64,000 bases of DNA from Marinithermofilum abyssi (GCF_014641195.1 NZ_BMHQ01000011.1:60185-124184); one strand, 5' to 3'. Positions 17,695-27,795 are shown, counted from the first letter of the stretch. Made by a program: numbers and translations. Notes: generated by a model from the sequence alone, not told the origin.

Positions 17695-18891
17695 TTACTC
17701 TTTTTCCTCTACGGTGTGGTGTTCCGCATCGGGTGCTTCCGTTTCTTCCAGTGTATCTTCCGCTTTCTCCACTGTGCCTGCAGCATCTTCCACCGCTTCC
17801 GCAGCGGCTTCAGATGCCTCATCAGAAGGGAGAGGCGTTTCTTCGTCTTCCGCTGTCTCTGCCGCTTCCGACTCACTCTTGATGTCGATTTTCCAGCCGG
17901 TCAGCTTGGCGGCGAGGCGGGCGTTTTGCCCTTCTTTGCCAATGGCGAGAGAGAGCTGATGATCGGGAACCACCACGCGGGCTACTTTTTCCTCTTCTTC
18001 GATATCGACATTGACCACTTTGGATGGACTGAGCGCATTGGAGACAAACTCCACCGGCTCTTCCGAGTAACGGACGATATCGATTTTTTCTCCACGCAGT
18101 TCGTTTACCACGGTTTGTACCCGCATGCCCCGGTGACCCACACAAGCGCCTACAGGATCCACCTGTTCATCCCGGGAGCTGACCGCAATCTTCGAACGAA
18201 AGCCGGCTTCACGGGCCACAGAGCGAATCTCTACAATCCCATCGTAGATCTCCGGCACTTCCAGTTCGAACAACCGCTTCAGCAGGCCCGGATGTGTCCG
18301 GGACAGAAAGACCTGGGGCCCTTTTGTCGACTTTTCTACTTTGGTAATGAAAGCTTTGACCCGGTCATTATGCTTGAAACGCTCTCCCGGCATCGTTTCC
18401 GAATGGGGCAAAAGCGCCTCCACCCGACCCAGATCCACATAATAATGACGATTGTCTGCGCGTTGCACCACCCCGGTAACGATATCTTCTTCCCGGTCTA
18501 CGAATTGTTCGTAAATGATGCTGCGCTCAGCTTCACGGATCCGCTGAGTCACCACCTGTTTGGCTGTCTGGGCGGCAATGCGTCCGAAATCGGCGGGCGT
18601 CACTTCAATTTCCACGATATCACCCAGCTGATAGCCGGGGTTGATTTCCGTGGCCGCATCGAGAGAAATTTCCAATCGGGGGTCCAACACCTCATCCACC
18701 ACGGTTTTCCGCGCAAACACACGCACCTGCCCCGAATCCCGGTCAATATCCACCCGCACGTTTTGGGCGGAATGAAAGTTGCGTTTATATCCAGAGATCA
18801 AGGCGGCCTCAATCGCTTCGATCAAAACTTCTTTGCTGATGCCCTTCTCTTTTTCCAGTTGGCTCAGGGCTTCAATAAACTCCGCGTTCAT
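17695..18891 (-). CDS. nusA: Transcription termination/antitermination factor NusA
   Basis: Binds RNA polymerase and RNA to modulate pausing and termination. 398 residues: an N-terminal RNAP-binding domain, S1, KH1 and KH2 (DPVGACVGHRGMRVQ, then LAIGKEGQNARLAAKLTGW), and an acidic low-complexity tail (about 340-398) rich in Glu, Ala and Asp. ATG 18891 has GGAGGAG 8 nt upstream; the ATG two codons earlier is only 2 nt away. Confidence 0.97.
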   Translation of the reverse strand: MNAEFIEALSQLEKEKGISKEVLIEAIEAALISGYKRNFHSAQNVRVDIDRDSGQVRVFARKTVVDEVLDPRLEISLDAATEINPGYQLGDIVEIEVTPADFGRIAAQTAKQVVTQRIREAERSIIYEQFVDREEDIVTGVVQRADNRHYYVDLGRVEALLPHSETMPGERFKHNDRVKAFITKVEKSTKGPQVFLSRTHPGLLKRLFELEVPEIYDGIVEIRSVAREAGFRSKIAVSSRDEQVDPVGACVGHRGMRVQTVVNELRGEKIDIVRYSEEPVEFVSNALSPSKVVNVDIEEEEKVARVVVPDHQLSLAIGKEGQNARLAAKLTGWKIDIKSESEAAETAEDEETPLPSDEASEAAAEAVEDAAGTVEKAEDTLEETEAPDAEHHTVEEKE

Positions 18892-18912
18892 AACCATTTC
18901 TCCTCCCTTCGG

Positions 18913-19374
18913 TTAAAAGACCACAGCCAGCCGGGCTTTTGCCACCTTATCCGCTGGAATCTCTACGGTTTCCCCATCCATGTCCATGGTCAACTTCTCG
19001 GGGGTATAAGCCGCCAATTTCCCTTCGAAGGTTTTAGAGCCGTCTACCGGTTCATACGTGGTAAGGTAAACATGCTTGCCAACCGCCTGTCGGAAATGCT
19101 TTTCCGTTTTTAACGGCCGTTCCGCCCCTGGGGATGACACCTCCAAGAAATACGCGCCGGGGATCGGATCCACACGGTCCAGTTCTTTACTGAGCCGCTC
19201 GCTGATGCGGCTGCAGTCATCCAGGTTCACCCGGCCCTCGGGCCGATCAATATACACCCGTAAATACCAGTTCTTACCCTCTTTTTTAAATTCCGTCTCG
19301 TACAGTTCCAGCCCTTCTTCCTCCAAGATGGGCTCCACAATCGCTTCCACGGCTTCTGTCACTTTGCGACTCAA
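18913..19374 (-). CDS. rimP: Ribosome maturation factor RimP
   Basis: 30S assembly factor. The core blocks VEPILEEEGLELYETEF, LRVYIDRPEG, YFLEVSSPGAERPL and VYLTTYEPVDG are intact. TTG 19374 (MSRKVTEAVEAIV) is the start, with GGAGGG about 8 nt before it, giving 153 residues. The frame is open upstream through the leader hairpin and promoter, which cannot be coding. First gene of the nusA-infB operon. Confidence 0.95.
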   Translation of the reverse strand: MSRKVTEAVEAIVEPILEEEGLELYETEFKKEGKNWYLRVYIDRPEGRVNLDDCSRISERLSKELDRVDPIPGAYFLEVSSPGAERPLKTEKHFRQAVGKHVYLTTYEPVDGSKTFEGKLAAYTPEKLTMDMDGETVEIPADKVAKARLAVVF

Positions 19375-19442
19375 ACCTTGTTTCCCTCCTTGATTCCGTC
19401 CGCTGCGCTGCGCTGTTTCTTTCCCGGATGTCATCCACAAAG

Positions 19443-19472
19443 GGAAAGAGTGGGCTGAAACCCACTCTTTCC
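19443..19472 (-). promoter_or_regulatory. rimP leader hairpin
   Basis: A perfect 12-bp stem GGAAAGAGTGGG / CCCACTCTTTCC with a 6-nt loop lies between the promoter and rimP. There is no U-tract, so it is a leader structure and not a terminator. A comparable hairpin precedes rimP/ylxS in other Bacillota (recalled, not checked). Confidence 0.55.
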
Positions 19473-19507
19473 GGCCGGACATATCTACCATCAGTATAGC
19501 CAAAAGA

Positions 19508-19537
19508 ATTATAACACAACCAACCCTTGGCATGCAA
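19508..19537 (-). promoter_or_regulatory. Sigma-A promoter of the rimP-nusA-infB operon
   Basis: TTGCAT (19537-19532), 18-nt spacer and a perfect TATAAT (19513-19508) on the minus strand, about 135 nt before the rimP start. Confidence 0.7.
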
Positions 19538-19581
19538 AACAGGAAACGTTGTCAGACCCGTCGGGACAAACCGTGCCGATT

Positions 19582-22500
19582 TTAAAACAGCGTCAGCTGA
19601 TTGCTGTCCGGCATGCCTTCTAGACAACCCAGCCGCTTTAACACCTCGACTACCGCACTGGAAACACGGCTTCGCTTTTGAAGGTCTTCGATGGAGAGGA
19701 ATTCTCCATCTTTCCGCGCTTCCACAATGTTGCGAGCAGCATTCTCCCCAATCCCGGATACCGAGGAAAAAGGCGGGATCAACGAGTCACCGTCCACTAA
19801 AAATTTGGTGGCATCCGACCGGTATAGGTCCAGCTTTTGAAACTTGAGCCCGCGGGCGAGCATCTCCCGCACCGACTCCAACACGGTCAAGAGTCCTTTT
19901 TCCTTGGCGCTGGCTGCCGGCCCTTTTTCGTTCAGTTCCTTGATTGCCTGATGGACCGCTTCTTTTCCCTTCATAACCACTTCCAGATCGAAATCGTCTG
20001 CTCGCACCGTAAAATAGGTCGCATAATATTCGATCGGGTAATGCACCTTGAACCAAGCAATTCGCACCGCCATCAACACGTAGGCAACGGCGTGGGCCTT
20101 CGGGAACATGTACTTGATCTTGCGGCAGGAGTCGATATACCACTGCGGCACATTGTGCTGACGCATCAACTCCGCCTCTTCATCGGTGAGGCCTTTCCCC
20201 TTCCGCACTTTTTCCATCAGTTTAAAGGCGATCGAAGGCTCCATCCCTTTGTAGATCAGATAGACCATAATGTCGTCCCGGGTGGAAATCACCTCGGCCA
20301 ACACCGCCGTGCCTTGGCGGATCAGATCCTGGGCGTTGTTCAGCCACACGTCCGTCCCGTGGGACAGACCGGAGATCCGCACCAGCTCCCCAAAGGTGGT
20401 CGGTTTGGTATCCTCCAGCATCTGCCGCACAAAACGGGTACCAAACTCGGGAATCCCCAGGGTGCCGGTCACCGTACCAATCTCCTCCGGCGTCACCCCG
20501 AGGGATTCCGTGCTGCTGAACAGTTTCATCACCGCGGGGTCGTCGATGGGAATCTCTTTAGGATCCACCCCCGTCAAGTCCTGCAGCATCCGGATCACCG
20601 TCGGATCATCGTGCCCCAGAATATCCAGCTTCAACAGACGGCCGCTGATGGCATGGTAATCGAAGTGGGTGGTGATCGTCTCCGACTTTACATCGTCTGC
20701 AGGCCGCTGGATCGGAGTAAAATCATATACCTCTTTGTTCTGGGGGATCACCATCAGGCCGCCGGGGTGCTGTCCGGTGGTCCGTTTTACCCCGCTGCAT
20801 CCTTCCACCATCCGGTCCACTTCCGCCGCCCGCCACTGGCACCCCTTTTCTTCCTCAAACTTTTTCACGTATCCGTAGGCCGTTTTTTGGGCAACTGTGG
20901 AAATCGTTCCGGCACGGTACACGTACTCCTTGCCGAACAACTCCTCGGTGTATTTATGGGCCCGGGGCTGATACTCACCGGAGAAGTTGAGATCGATATC
21001 CGGCACCTTGTCCCCCTTGAACCCGAGGAAGGTTTCAAAGGGAATGTCATGCCCGTCCTTCTTCATTTTCGTTCCGCACTCCGGGCAATCTGCATCCGGC
21101 AGGTCGAAACCGGAGGCTACGGAGCCGTCTTCGATAAACCGGCTGTACTTGCACTCGGGGCACACATAATGGGGCGGCAAGGGATTCACCTCGGTGATGT
21201 GACTCATCGTCGCCACAAAAGAAGAGCCCACCGAACCCCTGGAACCGACCAGATAGCCGTCGGAAAGGGACTTGGTCACCAGCTTGTGAGAGATCAGATA
21301 AATCACGCCAAACCCGTGCTCCAAGATGCTTCCCAACTCTTTTTCCAGCCGCTTCTCCACAATCTCCGGCAATGGAGAGCCATAAATGTTTTCCGCTGTC
21401 TCGTAGCAGATCCGCCGTAGTTCCTCATCCGCCCCTTCGATGATGGGAGTGTGCAGATCATCGGGGAAAGGCTTCAACTCTTCGATCCGTTCTGCGATGG
21501 CTCGCGGGTTTTTCACGACCACTTCACGGGCTTTCTCTTCCCCCAAATACGAAAACTCCTCCAACATCTCGTCGGTAGTCCGGAAATGCGCCGGCGGCAG
21601 CGGTCCCCGTACCCGGGCTCCGGTCTGGTTGAATCCGAGAATCTCGCGATAGATGGCATCCCATTCATCCAGATAGTGGGCATTGGACGTGGCCACCACG
21701 GGCTTGTTCAGAGATTCGCCGATCTCTACGATCATGCGGTTGGCTTCCCTAAGGCGTTCTTCGGATTCGACGATGCCTTTCTCCACCAAGTGCCGGTTGA
21801 CATCCACCGGCTGGATTTCCAGGTAATCGTAGTACTCCGCCAGCCCTTCCACTTCCTCCCGGGATTTGGTGATGGCCGCCTCATAGACTTCCCCTTTTTC
21901 ACAGCCAGAACCGATAATCAGCCCTTCTCGATACCGGTTCAGCACACTGCGGGGAATGCGGGGCATCCGGTGGAAGTATTCCAAGTGGGAGAGAGAAATC
22001 AACTTATAGAGATTCTTCAGCCCGGTGTAGTTTTCCACCAGGATGATGGCGTGAAAGGGACGCAATCGGCTCAAATCCCGGTCGCCCGTAAATTCGTTCA
22101 ACTGATCCAGCCGGGTGATCTCCCGTTTGAAACAGTCGGTGATCATCCGCCACAAAAGGTACCCGGTGGCCTCGGCGTCATAGATCGCTCGGTGATGCTG
22201 TTCCAGGTGGATGTCGAACTGCTTGCACAGCGTATTCAACCGGTGATTTTTCATACGGGGATATAAGAAGCGGGCCAGTTCCAAAGTGTCCAGCGCCGGG
22301 TTTTCCACCGGTTTCCGTCCCGTTTTCTTGCAGGCCATCTGGAGAAAACCCATATCAAAGCGGGCATTGTGAGCCACCAGCACACTGTCTCCAATAAACT
22401 CCAGATACCTCGGCAGCACATCCTCCAGATCGGGGGCATCCGCCACCATGTCATCGGTGATCCCCGTCAATTCCGTAATTTGGGCAGTCAAGGGGCGGTG

Positions 22501-23874
22501 AGGATTGACAAAGGATTCAAAGCGGTCGATGATTTCCCCGTTTTTCACCTTTACTGCCGCCAACTCGATGATATCGTCGTGGACCGAGGAGAGGCCGGTG
22601 GTCTCCACGTCAAACACGACATAGGTATCCTCTTTCAACTCCCGGGGGGCGGGATTCTGCACAATATCCACCCCGTCATCCACCACAAAAGCTTCCAAGC
22701 CGAAGATCACTTTGATCCCGTGCTTCTGTCCGGCAGAGTAAGCCTCCGGATAAGCCTGGGCCACTCCGTGATCCGTAATGGCTACTGCTGGATGCCCCCA
22801 TTGGGCGGCCCGCTTTACCATTTCTCCTGCATGGTAAACGCCGTCCATGGCGCTCATGGCCGTATGCAGATGCAATTCTACCCGCTTTTCCTCGGCGGTA
22901 TCTTGCCGCTTGTAGGGAGGGATCTCCTTCAGGTCATTGGCCATAATCACCAGATCCCGGGCAAAGGTGTCATACTGGACCGAACCTCTGAGCGCCACCC
23001 ACATCCCGTCTTTCAAACGGCTCAGTTTAGCGGCGTCCTCTTTGTCCCGGGCGAACATTTTCACCGCGATGGAGTCGGAGTAATCCGTCACATTGAAGGT
23101 GAGCAACGTCCGGCCGCTTCTCAGCTCCCGGATTTCCGTCTTAAAGACGCTGCCCTGCACACAAACGCGCCGTTCCTCATCCGTAATCTCCTTGATCCGG
23201 ATCGGTTCATCGGAAAAGTCATACCCGATAGCTAACTTTTCATCGGACGGTGCCTCCTCTTTCGCTTCCAGCGGCGGCTCCTCGATGGCATTCATCGCTT
23301 CTTCGATCAACTTGCGCTCCGCCTCTTCCTGTTCCTTTTGAAATTGCTCCCGGGCGGTTTCCTGTTGCTGCTGGGTGAGGACCACCTTGATCCGGGTTCC
23401 GGAAATCTCATGAAAAAGGGAGGTCACCACCTGATCCAACTGCTTGCTGATCGCCATCTTGGTAACCACATCATTGGCAAAGGCAATCGTCAGCGTATTT
23501 CCTTCCAACTGCCACTCCGCGCGGGACAGCCAACCTGCCGCAGAGGGAGATAGCTTCTCCGCTACTTTTTGGCGGATCCACTGCCAGTACATCTCCATCA
23601 ATTGCGGCAAATCCGCCTGATTGTAGTTGATCACAAAAGTAACCCCGGCTATGGATTGAAACGCCTCGGCCACCCGGGATTCCACCTGCTGCAGCACATT
23701 GGGCGGCACCGGTTTTTCCAACCGAAGATAAAAGGTCCATGTTCGGTTGCGCCGGCTCACTCTCACTTTTTCTATGTACGCATGGTAAAAGTGCTGTTCT
23801 TTCACGTCCCGAGAAATCCGGGCCTGTTGAAACAACTGCTCCAATCGGTCCCGTTTTTCCGCTGACATGGACAT
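19582..23874 (-). CDS. polC: DNA polymerase III alpha subunit, PolC type
   Basis: Leading-strand replicative polymerase of Bacillota with built-in proofreading. 1430 residues: N-terminal and OB-fold regions, a PHP domain (HLHT at 335-338), an inserted DEDDh 3'-5' exonuclease (FDVETTG at 421-427), a zinc-binding segment (CPECKYSRF then CPECG), the polymerase core (PDIDLNFSGEYQP with its catalytic aspartates) and a C-terminal helix-hairpin-helix region. ATG 23874 has GGAGG 8 nt upstream; the GTG three codons earlier overlaps it. Confidence 0.98.
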   Translation of the reverse strand: MSMSAEKRDRLEQLFQQARISRDVKEQHFYHAYIEKVRVSRRNRTWTFYLRLEKPVPPNVLQQVESRVAEAFQSIAGVTFVINYNQADLPQLMEMYWQWIRQKVAEKLSPSAAGWLSRAEWQLEGNTLTIAFANDVVTKMAISKQLDQVVTSLFHEISGTRIKVVLTQQQQETAREQFQKEQEEAERKLIEEAMNAIEEPPLEAKEEAPSDEKLAIGYDFSDEPIRIKEITDEERRVCVQGSVFKTEIRELRSGRTLLTFNVTDYSDSIAVKMFARDKEDAAKLSRLKDGMWVALRGSVQYDTFARDLVIMANDLKEIPPYKRQDTAEEKRVELHLHTAMSAMDGVYHAGEMVKRAAQWGHPAVAITDHGVAQAYPEAYSAGQKHGIKVIFGLEAFVVDDGVDIVQNPAPRELKEDTYVVFDVETTGLSSVHDDIIELAAVKVKNGEIIDRFESFVNPHRPLTAQITELTGITDDMVADAPDLEDVLPRYLEFIGDSVLVAHNARFDMGFLQMACKKTGRKPVENPALDTLELARFLYPRMKNHRLNTLCKQFDIHLEQHHRAIYDAEATGYLLWRMITDCFKREITRLDQLNEFTGDRDLSRLRPFHAIILVENYTGLKNLYKLISLSHLEYFHRMPRIPRSVLNRYREGLIIGSGCEKGEVYEAAITKSREEVEGLAEYYDYLEIQPVDVNRHLVEKGIVESEERLREANRMIVEIGESLNKPVVATSNAHYLDEWDAIYREILGFNQTGARVRGPLPPAHFRTTDEMLEEFSYLGEEKAREVVVKNPRAIAERIEELKPFPDDLHTPIIEGADEELRRICYETAENIYGSPLPEIVEKRLEKELGSILEHGFGVIYLISHKLVTKSLSDGYLVGSRGSVGSSFVATMSHITEVNPLPPHYVCPECKYSRFIEDGSVASGFDLPDADCPECGTKMKKDGHDIPFETFLGFKGDKVPDIDLNFSGEYQPRAHKYTEELFGKEYVYRAGTISTVAQKTAYGYVKKFEEEKGCQWRAAEVDRMVEGCSGVKRTTGQHPGGLMVIPQNKEVYDFTPIQRPADDVKSETITTHFDYHAISGRLLKLDILGHDDPTVIRMLQDLTGVDPKEIPIDDPAVMKLFSSTESLGVTPEEIGTVTGTLGIPEFGTRFVRQMLEDTKPTTFGELVRISGLSHGTDVWLNNAQDLIRQGTAVLAEVISTRDDIMVYLIYKGMEPSIAFKLMEKVRKGKGLTDEEAELMRQHNVPQWYIDSCRKIKYMFPKAHAVAYVLMAVRIAWFKVHYPIEYYATYFTVRADDFDLEVVMKGKEAVHQAIKELNEKGPAASAKEKGLLTVLESVREMLARGLKFQKLDLYRSDATKFLVDGDSLIPPFSSVSGIGENAARNIVEARKDGEFLSIEDLQKRSRVSSAVVEVLKRLGCLEGMPDSNQLTLF

Positions 23875-23883
23875 CCGGCTCAC

Positions 23884-24126
23884 CTCCCGACAGTTCTTTC
23901 GTATAGTAGATTCCTAGAAAAAAAGCGCAAGCTTGTGTCTTTCAGCCCGCTGGTCGTCAAGACTCCCCTATACAGTCGGGGAGCAACCCGGCATCGAGCT
24001 GTCTCTATTTATATTACATGTTCTTATACAGCATCGAGTGTATCAAAAAGTTTCAAAGAGAGCCAGATAACTGGCAAACAAAAAAGCGGCACTTGATGTA
24101 CCGCACCTAATTGATGACAAGCCGTA
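23884..24126. other. polC upstream region: hairpin and terminator, no gene
   Basis: No coding signal. On the minus strand a hairpin CTCCCC/GGGGAG (23963-23983) and AT-rich sequence lie between an upstream terminator (24082-24106) and polC. No -35/-10 pair with normal spacing was found, so the polC promoter is unplaced. Confidence 0.4.
24082..24106 (-). terminator. Intrinsic terminator upstream of polC
   Basis: Minus-strand GCGGTAC-ATCAA-GTGCCGC followed by TTTTTTGTTTG; seven base pairs including one G-U. It ends the transcript that passes through the repeat element after the proS-linked membrane gene. Confidence 0.75.
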
Positions 24127-24345
24127 TCACAGTTTCGACTCTTTTGCCCGTTGCTCCCTTTCCTCCGACGCAGAAGTCATACTGTCCGCTCCAAGAGATT
24201 CAACGAGACGCGGCACAATGTGGGGTGCGTCGCTTTTTGTCACGTCTCCTCTCTTGTCGCTGAGTTCGTCGTCAAAAGTCGCTGCTCGGGCAAAAGAGTT
24301 CTTCCGCTCATTTCGAGAAACTTTGTCAGCAGCCTCAAGCGGCAC
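24127..24345 (-). repeat. Dispersed 3'-UTR repeat, copy 1 (contains a 72-codon open frame)
   Basis: Begins just after the stop of the 97-residue membrane gene with GAGGCTGCTGACAAA (24336-24322), a 15-mer also present at 5579-5565. The part at about 24147-24228 aligns with 34029-34113 upstream of rpsB, sharing CCCTTTCCTCCGAC and CGCGGCACAATGTG with small indels between. In one minus frame both copies encode HIVPRL-x4-GADS and later an SEER(E/D)QRA segment. Here the 72-codon frame is intact; in the other copy it is frameshifted. Whether it is coding is unknown. It terminates with the hairpin at 24082. Confidence 0.6.
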
Positions 24346-24360
24346 TTCCTGTGCCGCTTA
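24341..24360. other. Perfect hairpin at the end of the 97-residue membrane gene
   Basis: AGCGGCAC-TTCC-TGTGCCGCT overlaps the stop codon of the preceding gene. It has no U-tract on either strand. The same GCGGCAC core recurs in the terminator at 24082-24106, so the two hairpins bracket the repeat. Confidence 0.45.
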
Positions 24361-24651
24361 TCGGTGTGGGGTGGAAGAACCTTGTTTGCTCTTCCCCACC
24401 CACTTTTCCGACCGTTTCAACAACCGTTCCACGCTGCCGTCCAGCTCGTCCAAATCGCTGGCTAAGAGTGTTTGATGGTGTTTCATTAAGTTTTTCTCTA
24501 CCCGGCGCGGACGCTCCAACCAGTATTGGAGCAGCTCCTGCTGTTTTTGAAGCATGTGGTGCTGCTGTCGCAAGTACCGGTACAACAGTACCGTCTGAAC
24601 ACCTGCCAAAATGACCAACATCCCGATTCCGAGAAGAAGAATGGTGTTCAT
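24358..24651 (-). CDS. Small membrane-anchored coiled-coil protein, function unknown
   Basis: 97 residues: an N-terminal transmembrane helix (LLLGIGMLVILAGVQTVLLY, about 5-24) followed by a charged, Gln-rich helical region likely to form a coiled coil and ending in a basic tail. I do not recognise the family. It follows proS by 24 nt with a Shine-Dalgarno (GGAGGAGGA) before ATG 24651, so it is probably cotranscribed with proS. Confidence 0.6.
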   Translation of the reverse strand: MNTILLLGIGMLVILAGVQTVLLYRYLRQQHHMLQKQQELLQYWLERPRRVEKNLMKHHQTLLASDLDELDGSVERLLKRSEKWVGKSKQGSSTPHR

Positions 24652-24675
24652 GTCCTCCTCCTCCCATTCCGGAAA

Positions 24676-26397
24676 TTAGGCTTCATCCACCCGTCTCAGC
24701 AATTCGGGCAACTGGGACAACAACTCACCGGCTACCAGATCGCCGCTCTCCCCGTTGCGGCGGAACTTGTATTCCACCAGACCTTCGGAGGCTTTGCCGC
24801 CGACGGTAATCCGGAGCGGAATCCCGATCAGATCGGCATCTTTGAATTTGACGCCGGCCCGCTCTTGCCGATCGTCGAAAAGCACCTCGATCCCCGCTTG
24901 CTGCAGTTGAGCGTAAAGATCTTCTGCCAGTTTGGCTTGCTCTTCGTTTTTCATATTGACAGCAATCAAGTGCACCTGGAACGGAGCAACATTGAGCGGC
25001 CAGAGGATTCCGTTGTCATCATGGTGCTGTTCGATGATGGCAGCCACCACACGGGAGACGCCGATTCCGTAGCACCCCATGATGTAGGGTTGCTCCTTCC
25101 CGTTCTGATCCAGGAAAGTCGCCCGCATCGCTTCGCTGTAGCGGGTGCCCAGCTTAAATACGTGACCCACTTCGATACCCCGGGCGAACCGGATCCGGCT
25201 GCCGCAGCGAGGACAGCGATCCCCTTCCTGGACATTGCGCAGGTCGGCATATTGCGGTTCAAAGTCCCGGCCCGGTACTACGTGAAGCAGATGATGCTCG
25301 TTTTCGTTAGCACCGACAACCGCTTCCGCCATGCCCTTCACCGCATGGTCAGCCAGTATTTTCACGTCTTCTTTCAACCCAATCGGACCGGCATACCCAG
25401 TGGGAGCCCCCGTAACCCGGCGTACCGTCTCTTCGTCTGCCAGTTCGCAGACGGTGGCATCCAGGACGTTTTTCACTTTCACGTCATTGACATCGTGATC
25501 ACCCCGAACCAATACCAGCACCGGTTCTTCATCCGCTACGAAGAGAAGGCTTTTGACTACCTGAATCGGCTTGACATCGAGGAACCGCGCTACCTCTTCG
25601 ATGGTGGAAGCCTTCGGGGTTACCGCTTTTTCCGGAGCAGGGATGTCACCGGCAGGTTGAACCGCCGTTTCCTCCTCCCGCTTGGCCTCGGCCATTTCCA
25701 GGTTGGCTGCATAGTCGCACGCCTCGCACAGGGCCAAGGTATCTTCACCGGAGTCCGCCATTACCATAAATTCATGGGTACCTTTGCCTCCGATGGCACC
25801 CGCATCGGCTTCCACCGCACGGAAGTCCAGCCCGCACCGTTCGAAAATCCGATGATAGGCTTCATACATATCTTTGTAAGTGGCATCCAGGCTGTCCCGA
25901 TCGGCGTGGAAGGAGTAGGCATCCTTCATCAGGAATTCCCGACCTCTGAGCAAACCGGAACGCGGCCGTCGCTCATCCCGGAACTTGGTCTGGATCTGGT
26001 ACAAGGAGAGAGGCAGTTTTTTGTACGAGTTCACTTCATTCCGCAACAAGTCGGTGATCACTTCTTCGTGGGTAGGTCCCAGCAGGAAGTCCCGGTCATG
26101 CCGGTCTTTCAGCTTGACCAGCTCCGCTCCATAATTCTCCCAGCGGCCGGTTTCCTGCCAGAGTTCCGCCGGGTTCAGCGCCGGTAAGAGCAGTTCTTGG
26201 GCACCGATTCGATCCATTTCTTCCCGCACGATTTGCTCCACTTTGGCCAAAGAACGATACCCCAGGGGCAAATAGGTATACACCCCCGCCGCCAGCTGAC
26301 GGATCATACCTGCCCGCAGCATCAGGCGATGGCTGGCCATTTCCGCTTCCGCCCCCACCGTCCGCAGGGTGGGGATCAACATCGACTTCTGCCTCAT
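24676..26397 (-). CDS. proS: Prolyl-tRNA synthetase
   Basis: Class II synthetase of the bacterial type, 573 residues: motif 2 region [18 protein letters not shown], an inserted editing (INS/YbaK-like) domain in the middle, motif 3 ([17 protein letters not shown]) and a C-terminal anticodon-binding domain. ATG 26397 has GGAGG 7 nt upstream; the frame is open 10 codons more. Order rseP-proS-polC is as in B. subtilis. Confidence 0.97.
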   Translation of the reverse strand: MRQKSMLIPTLRTVGAEAEMASHRLMLRAGMIRQLAAGVYTYLPLGYRSLAKVEQIVREEMDRIGAQELLLPALNPAELWQETGRWENYGAELVKLKDRHDRDFLLGPTHEEVITDLLRNEVNSYKKLPLSLYQIQTKFRDERRPRSGLLRGREFLMKDAYSFHADRDSLDATYKDMYEAYHRIFERCGLDFRAVEADAGAIGGKGTHEFMVMADSGEDTLALCEACDYAANLEMAEAKREEETAVQPAGDIPAPEKAVTPKASTIEEVARFLDVKPIQVVKSLLFVADEEPVLVLVRGDHDVNDVKVKNVLDATVCELADEETVRRVTGAPTGYAGPIGLKEDVKILADHAVKGMAEAVVGANENEHHLLHVVPGRDFEPQYADLRNVQEGDRCPRCGSRIRFARGIEVGHVFKLGTRYSEAMRATFLDQNGKEQPYIMGCYGIGVSRVVAAIIEQHHDDNGILWPLNVAPFQVHLIAVNMKNEEQAKLAEDLYAQLQQAGIEVLFDDRQERAGVKFKDADLIGIPLRITVGGKASEGLVEYKFRRNGESGDLVAGELLSQLPELLRRVDEA

Positions 26398-26430
26398 CGT
26401 CTTTCCTCCTCCGTCTCCTATCCGCACAAT

Positions 26431-27765
26431 CTAGCTGAAAAAGACTTTCAGGATATCGTTGTAGGTAACGACCACCATTAACAACATCAGCAGTGCAAAA
26501 CCGACAAAGTGAACCATGCTCTCTTTATTGGGATCGATGGGCCGTCCGCGCAGCCCTTCAAAGAGAATGAAAGCCAAACGGCTGCCGTCCAGTGCTGGGA
26601 AGGGCAGCAGGTTGAACACACCCAGATACAGGCTTAATACCGCTGTCCACTGAATCAGGGCGAGATACCCGGCTTGAGCAGCTTCCCCCGTCATCGAAGC
26701 AATCCGTACGGGGCCTCCCAGGCTCTCCAACCCGATTTTACCGGTAAGCAGTTGGGCAAAACCGTCAAAAATCCGAACGGTCCACACATACGTCTCATGG
26801 AATCCATCGGTAATCGACTCCATGATGGAAGCCGCCCGTTTGTCCTGATGCATTTGAATGCCGATCATATATTGACCTTGTTCATTCTTGGCCGGTTTGA
26901 CCTTCACCGTATAGGGCTGACCGTCCCGTGTCAATTGCATTTCGACCGGCTTTCCTTGCGCTTCCTGAACTTTCATCCCCACAGAAGCCAGCGTTTTTGT
27001 CTCTTCCCCGTTTACTCGCTGAATAATATCCCCTTGTTTGATCCCCGCTTCTTGCGCCGGTGTATTCGGCTGAACCCCTTGAATGGAAACATGGGTTTCC
27101 AATCCGTACATTTTGGTCAACGTAGCGAACAGAATCACCGCCAAGACGATATTGAAAACGGGTCCTGCCAAGATCGCCAATGCCCGCTCTCCCACCGTCT
27201 TCGAACCGAACTGCCTATCCAAAGGCGCGATCTGGATTTTATTTTTTTCATCGTATTGGATCAAGGCTTGGGGATGCAGGGAATAGCGCTCTTCTTCCCC
27301 CTCGCCGGTTTCCAGCAAAATAAACAGCTTTTCCTCCAAGTCGGCTTCCAGCAGCTTACCGCCGACGGTCTTCACCGGTCGGGGCAAATGGTCCGGAAGA
27401 TCTCCCCCAGCCATACCGTCATGGGCTTCCATCCCCATGACATCGCCGTCCGCTTGCGCATCCGGTTTGGGTGTCCGGATCCGAACCACCCGTCCCTGTT
27501 CATCCTGGTCCAACAGCAGATAGGTGCCGGTTTTCAATTCCACGATTTCCGGGTCTTCCCCTGCCATCCGCACATAGCCGCCCAATGGAAGCAGACGGAG
27601 GGAATATTGCGTCTCTCCGCGAAACCAGGAGATCAGCCTGGGGCCGAATCCGATCGCAAATTCCCGGACGAGAATCCCCGCCCGTTTGGCAAAGAGAAAG
27701 TGCCCCAATTCATGGATAAACACCAACAAACTGAGTACGACGACAAACGCCAGTATCGTTTGCAA
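26431..27765 (-). CDS. rseP: Site-2 intramembrane zinc metalloprotease (RseP/RasP)
   Basis: Cleaves anti-sigma factors and other membrane substrates within the bilayer. HELGH at residues 18-22 in the first transmembrane helix, a PDZ domain (about 225-300, GVQPNTPAQEAGIKQGD), and the second active-site motif NLLPFPALDGSR near the C-terminus. It has 444 residues with four predicted membrane segments. Position between dxr and proS is conserved. Confidence 0.94.
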   Translation of the reverse strand: MQTILAFVVVLSLLVFIHELGHFLFAKRAGILVREFAIGFGPRLISWFRGETQYSLRLLPLGGYVRMAGEDPEIVELKTGTYLLLDQDEQGRVVRIRTPKPDAQADGDVMGMEAHDGMAGGDLPDHLPRPVKTVGGKLLEADLEEKLFILLETGEGEEERYSLHPQALIQYDEKNKIQIAPLDRQFGSKTVGERALAILAGPVFNIVLAVILFATLTKMYGLETHVSIQGVQPNTPAQEAGIKQGDIIQRVNGEETKTLASVGMKVQEAQGKPVEMQLTRDGQPYTVKVKPAKNEQGQYMIGIQMHQDKRAASIMESITDGFHETYVWTVRIFDGFAQLLTGKIGLESLGGPVRIASMTGEAAQAGYLALIQWTAVLSLYLGVFNLLPFPALDGSRLAFILFEGLRGRPIDPNKESMVHFVGFALLMLLMVVVTYNDILKVFFS

Positions 27766-27795
27766 AATGTATCACCGCCTTGATAGATCCGAATC

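Noticed and set aside
19837..21420. A 527-codon plus-strand frame antisense to polC
   Set aside because: Shadow of a highly conserved gene; His/Leu/Arg-rich translation typical of antisense frames.
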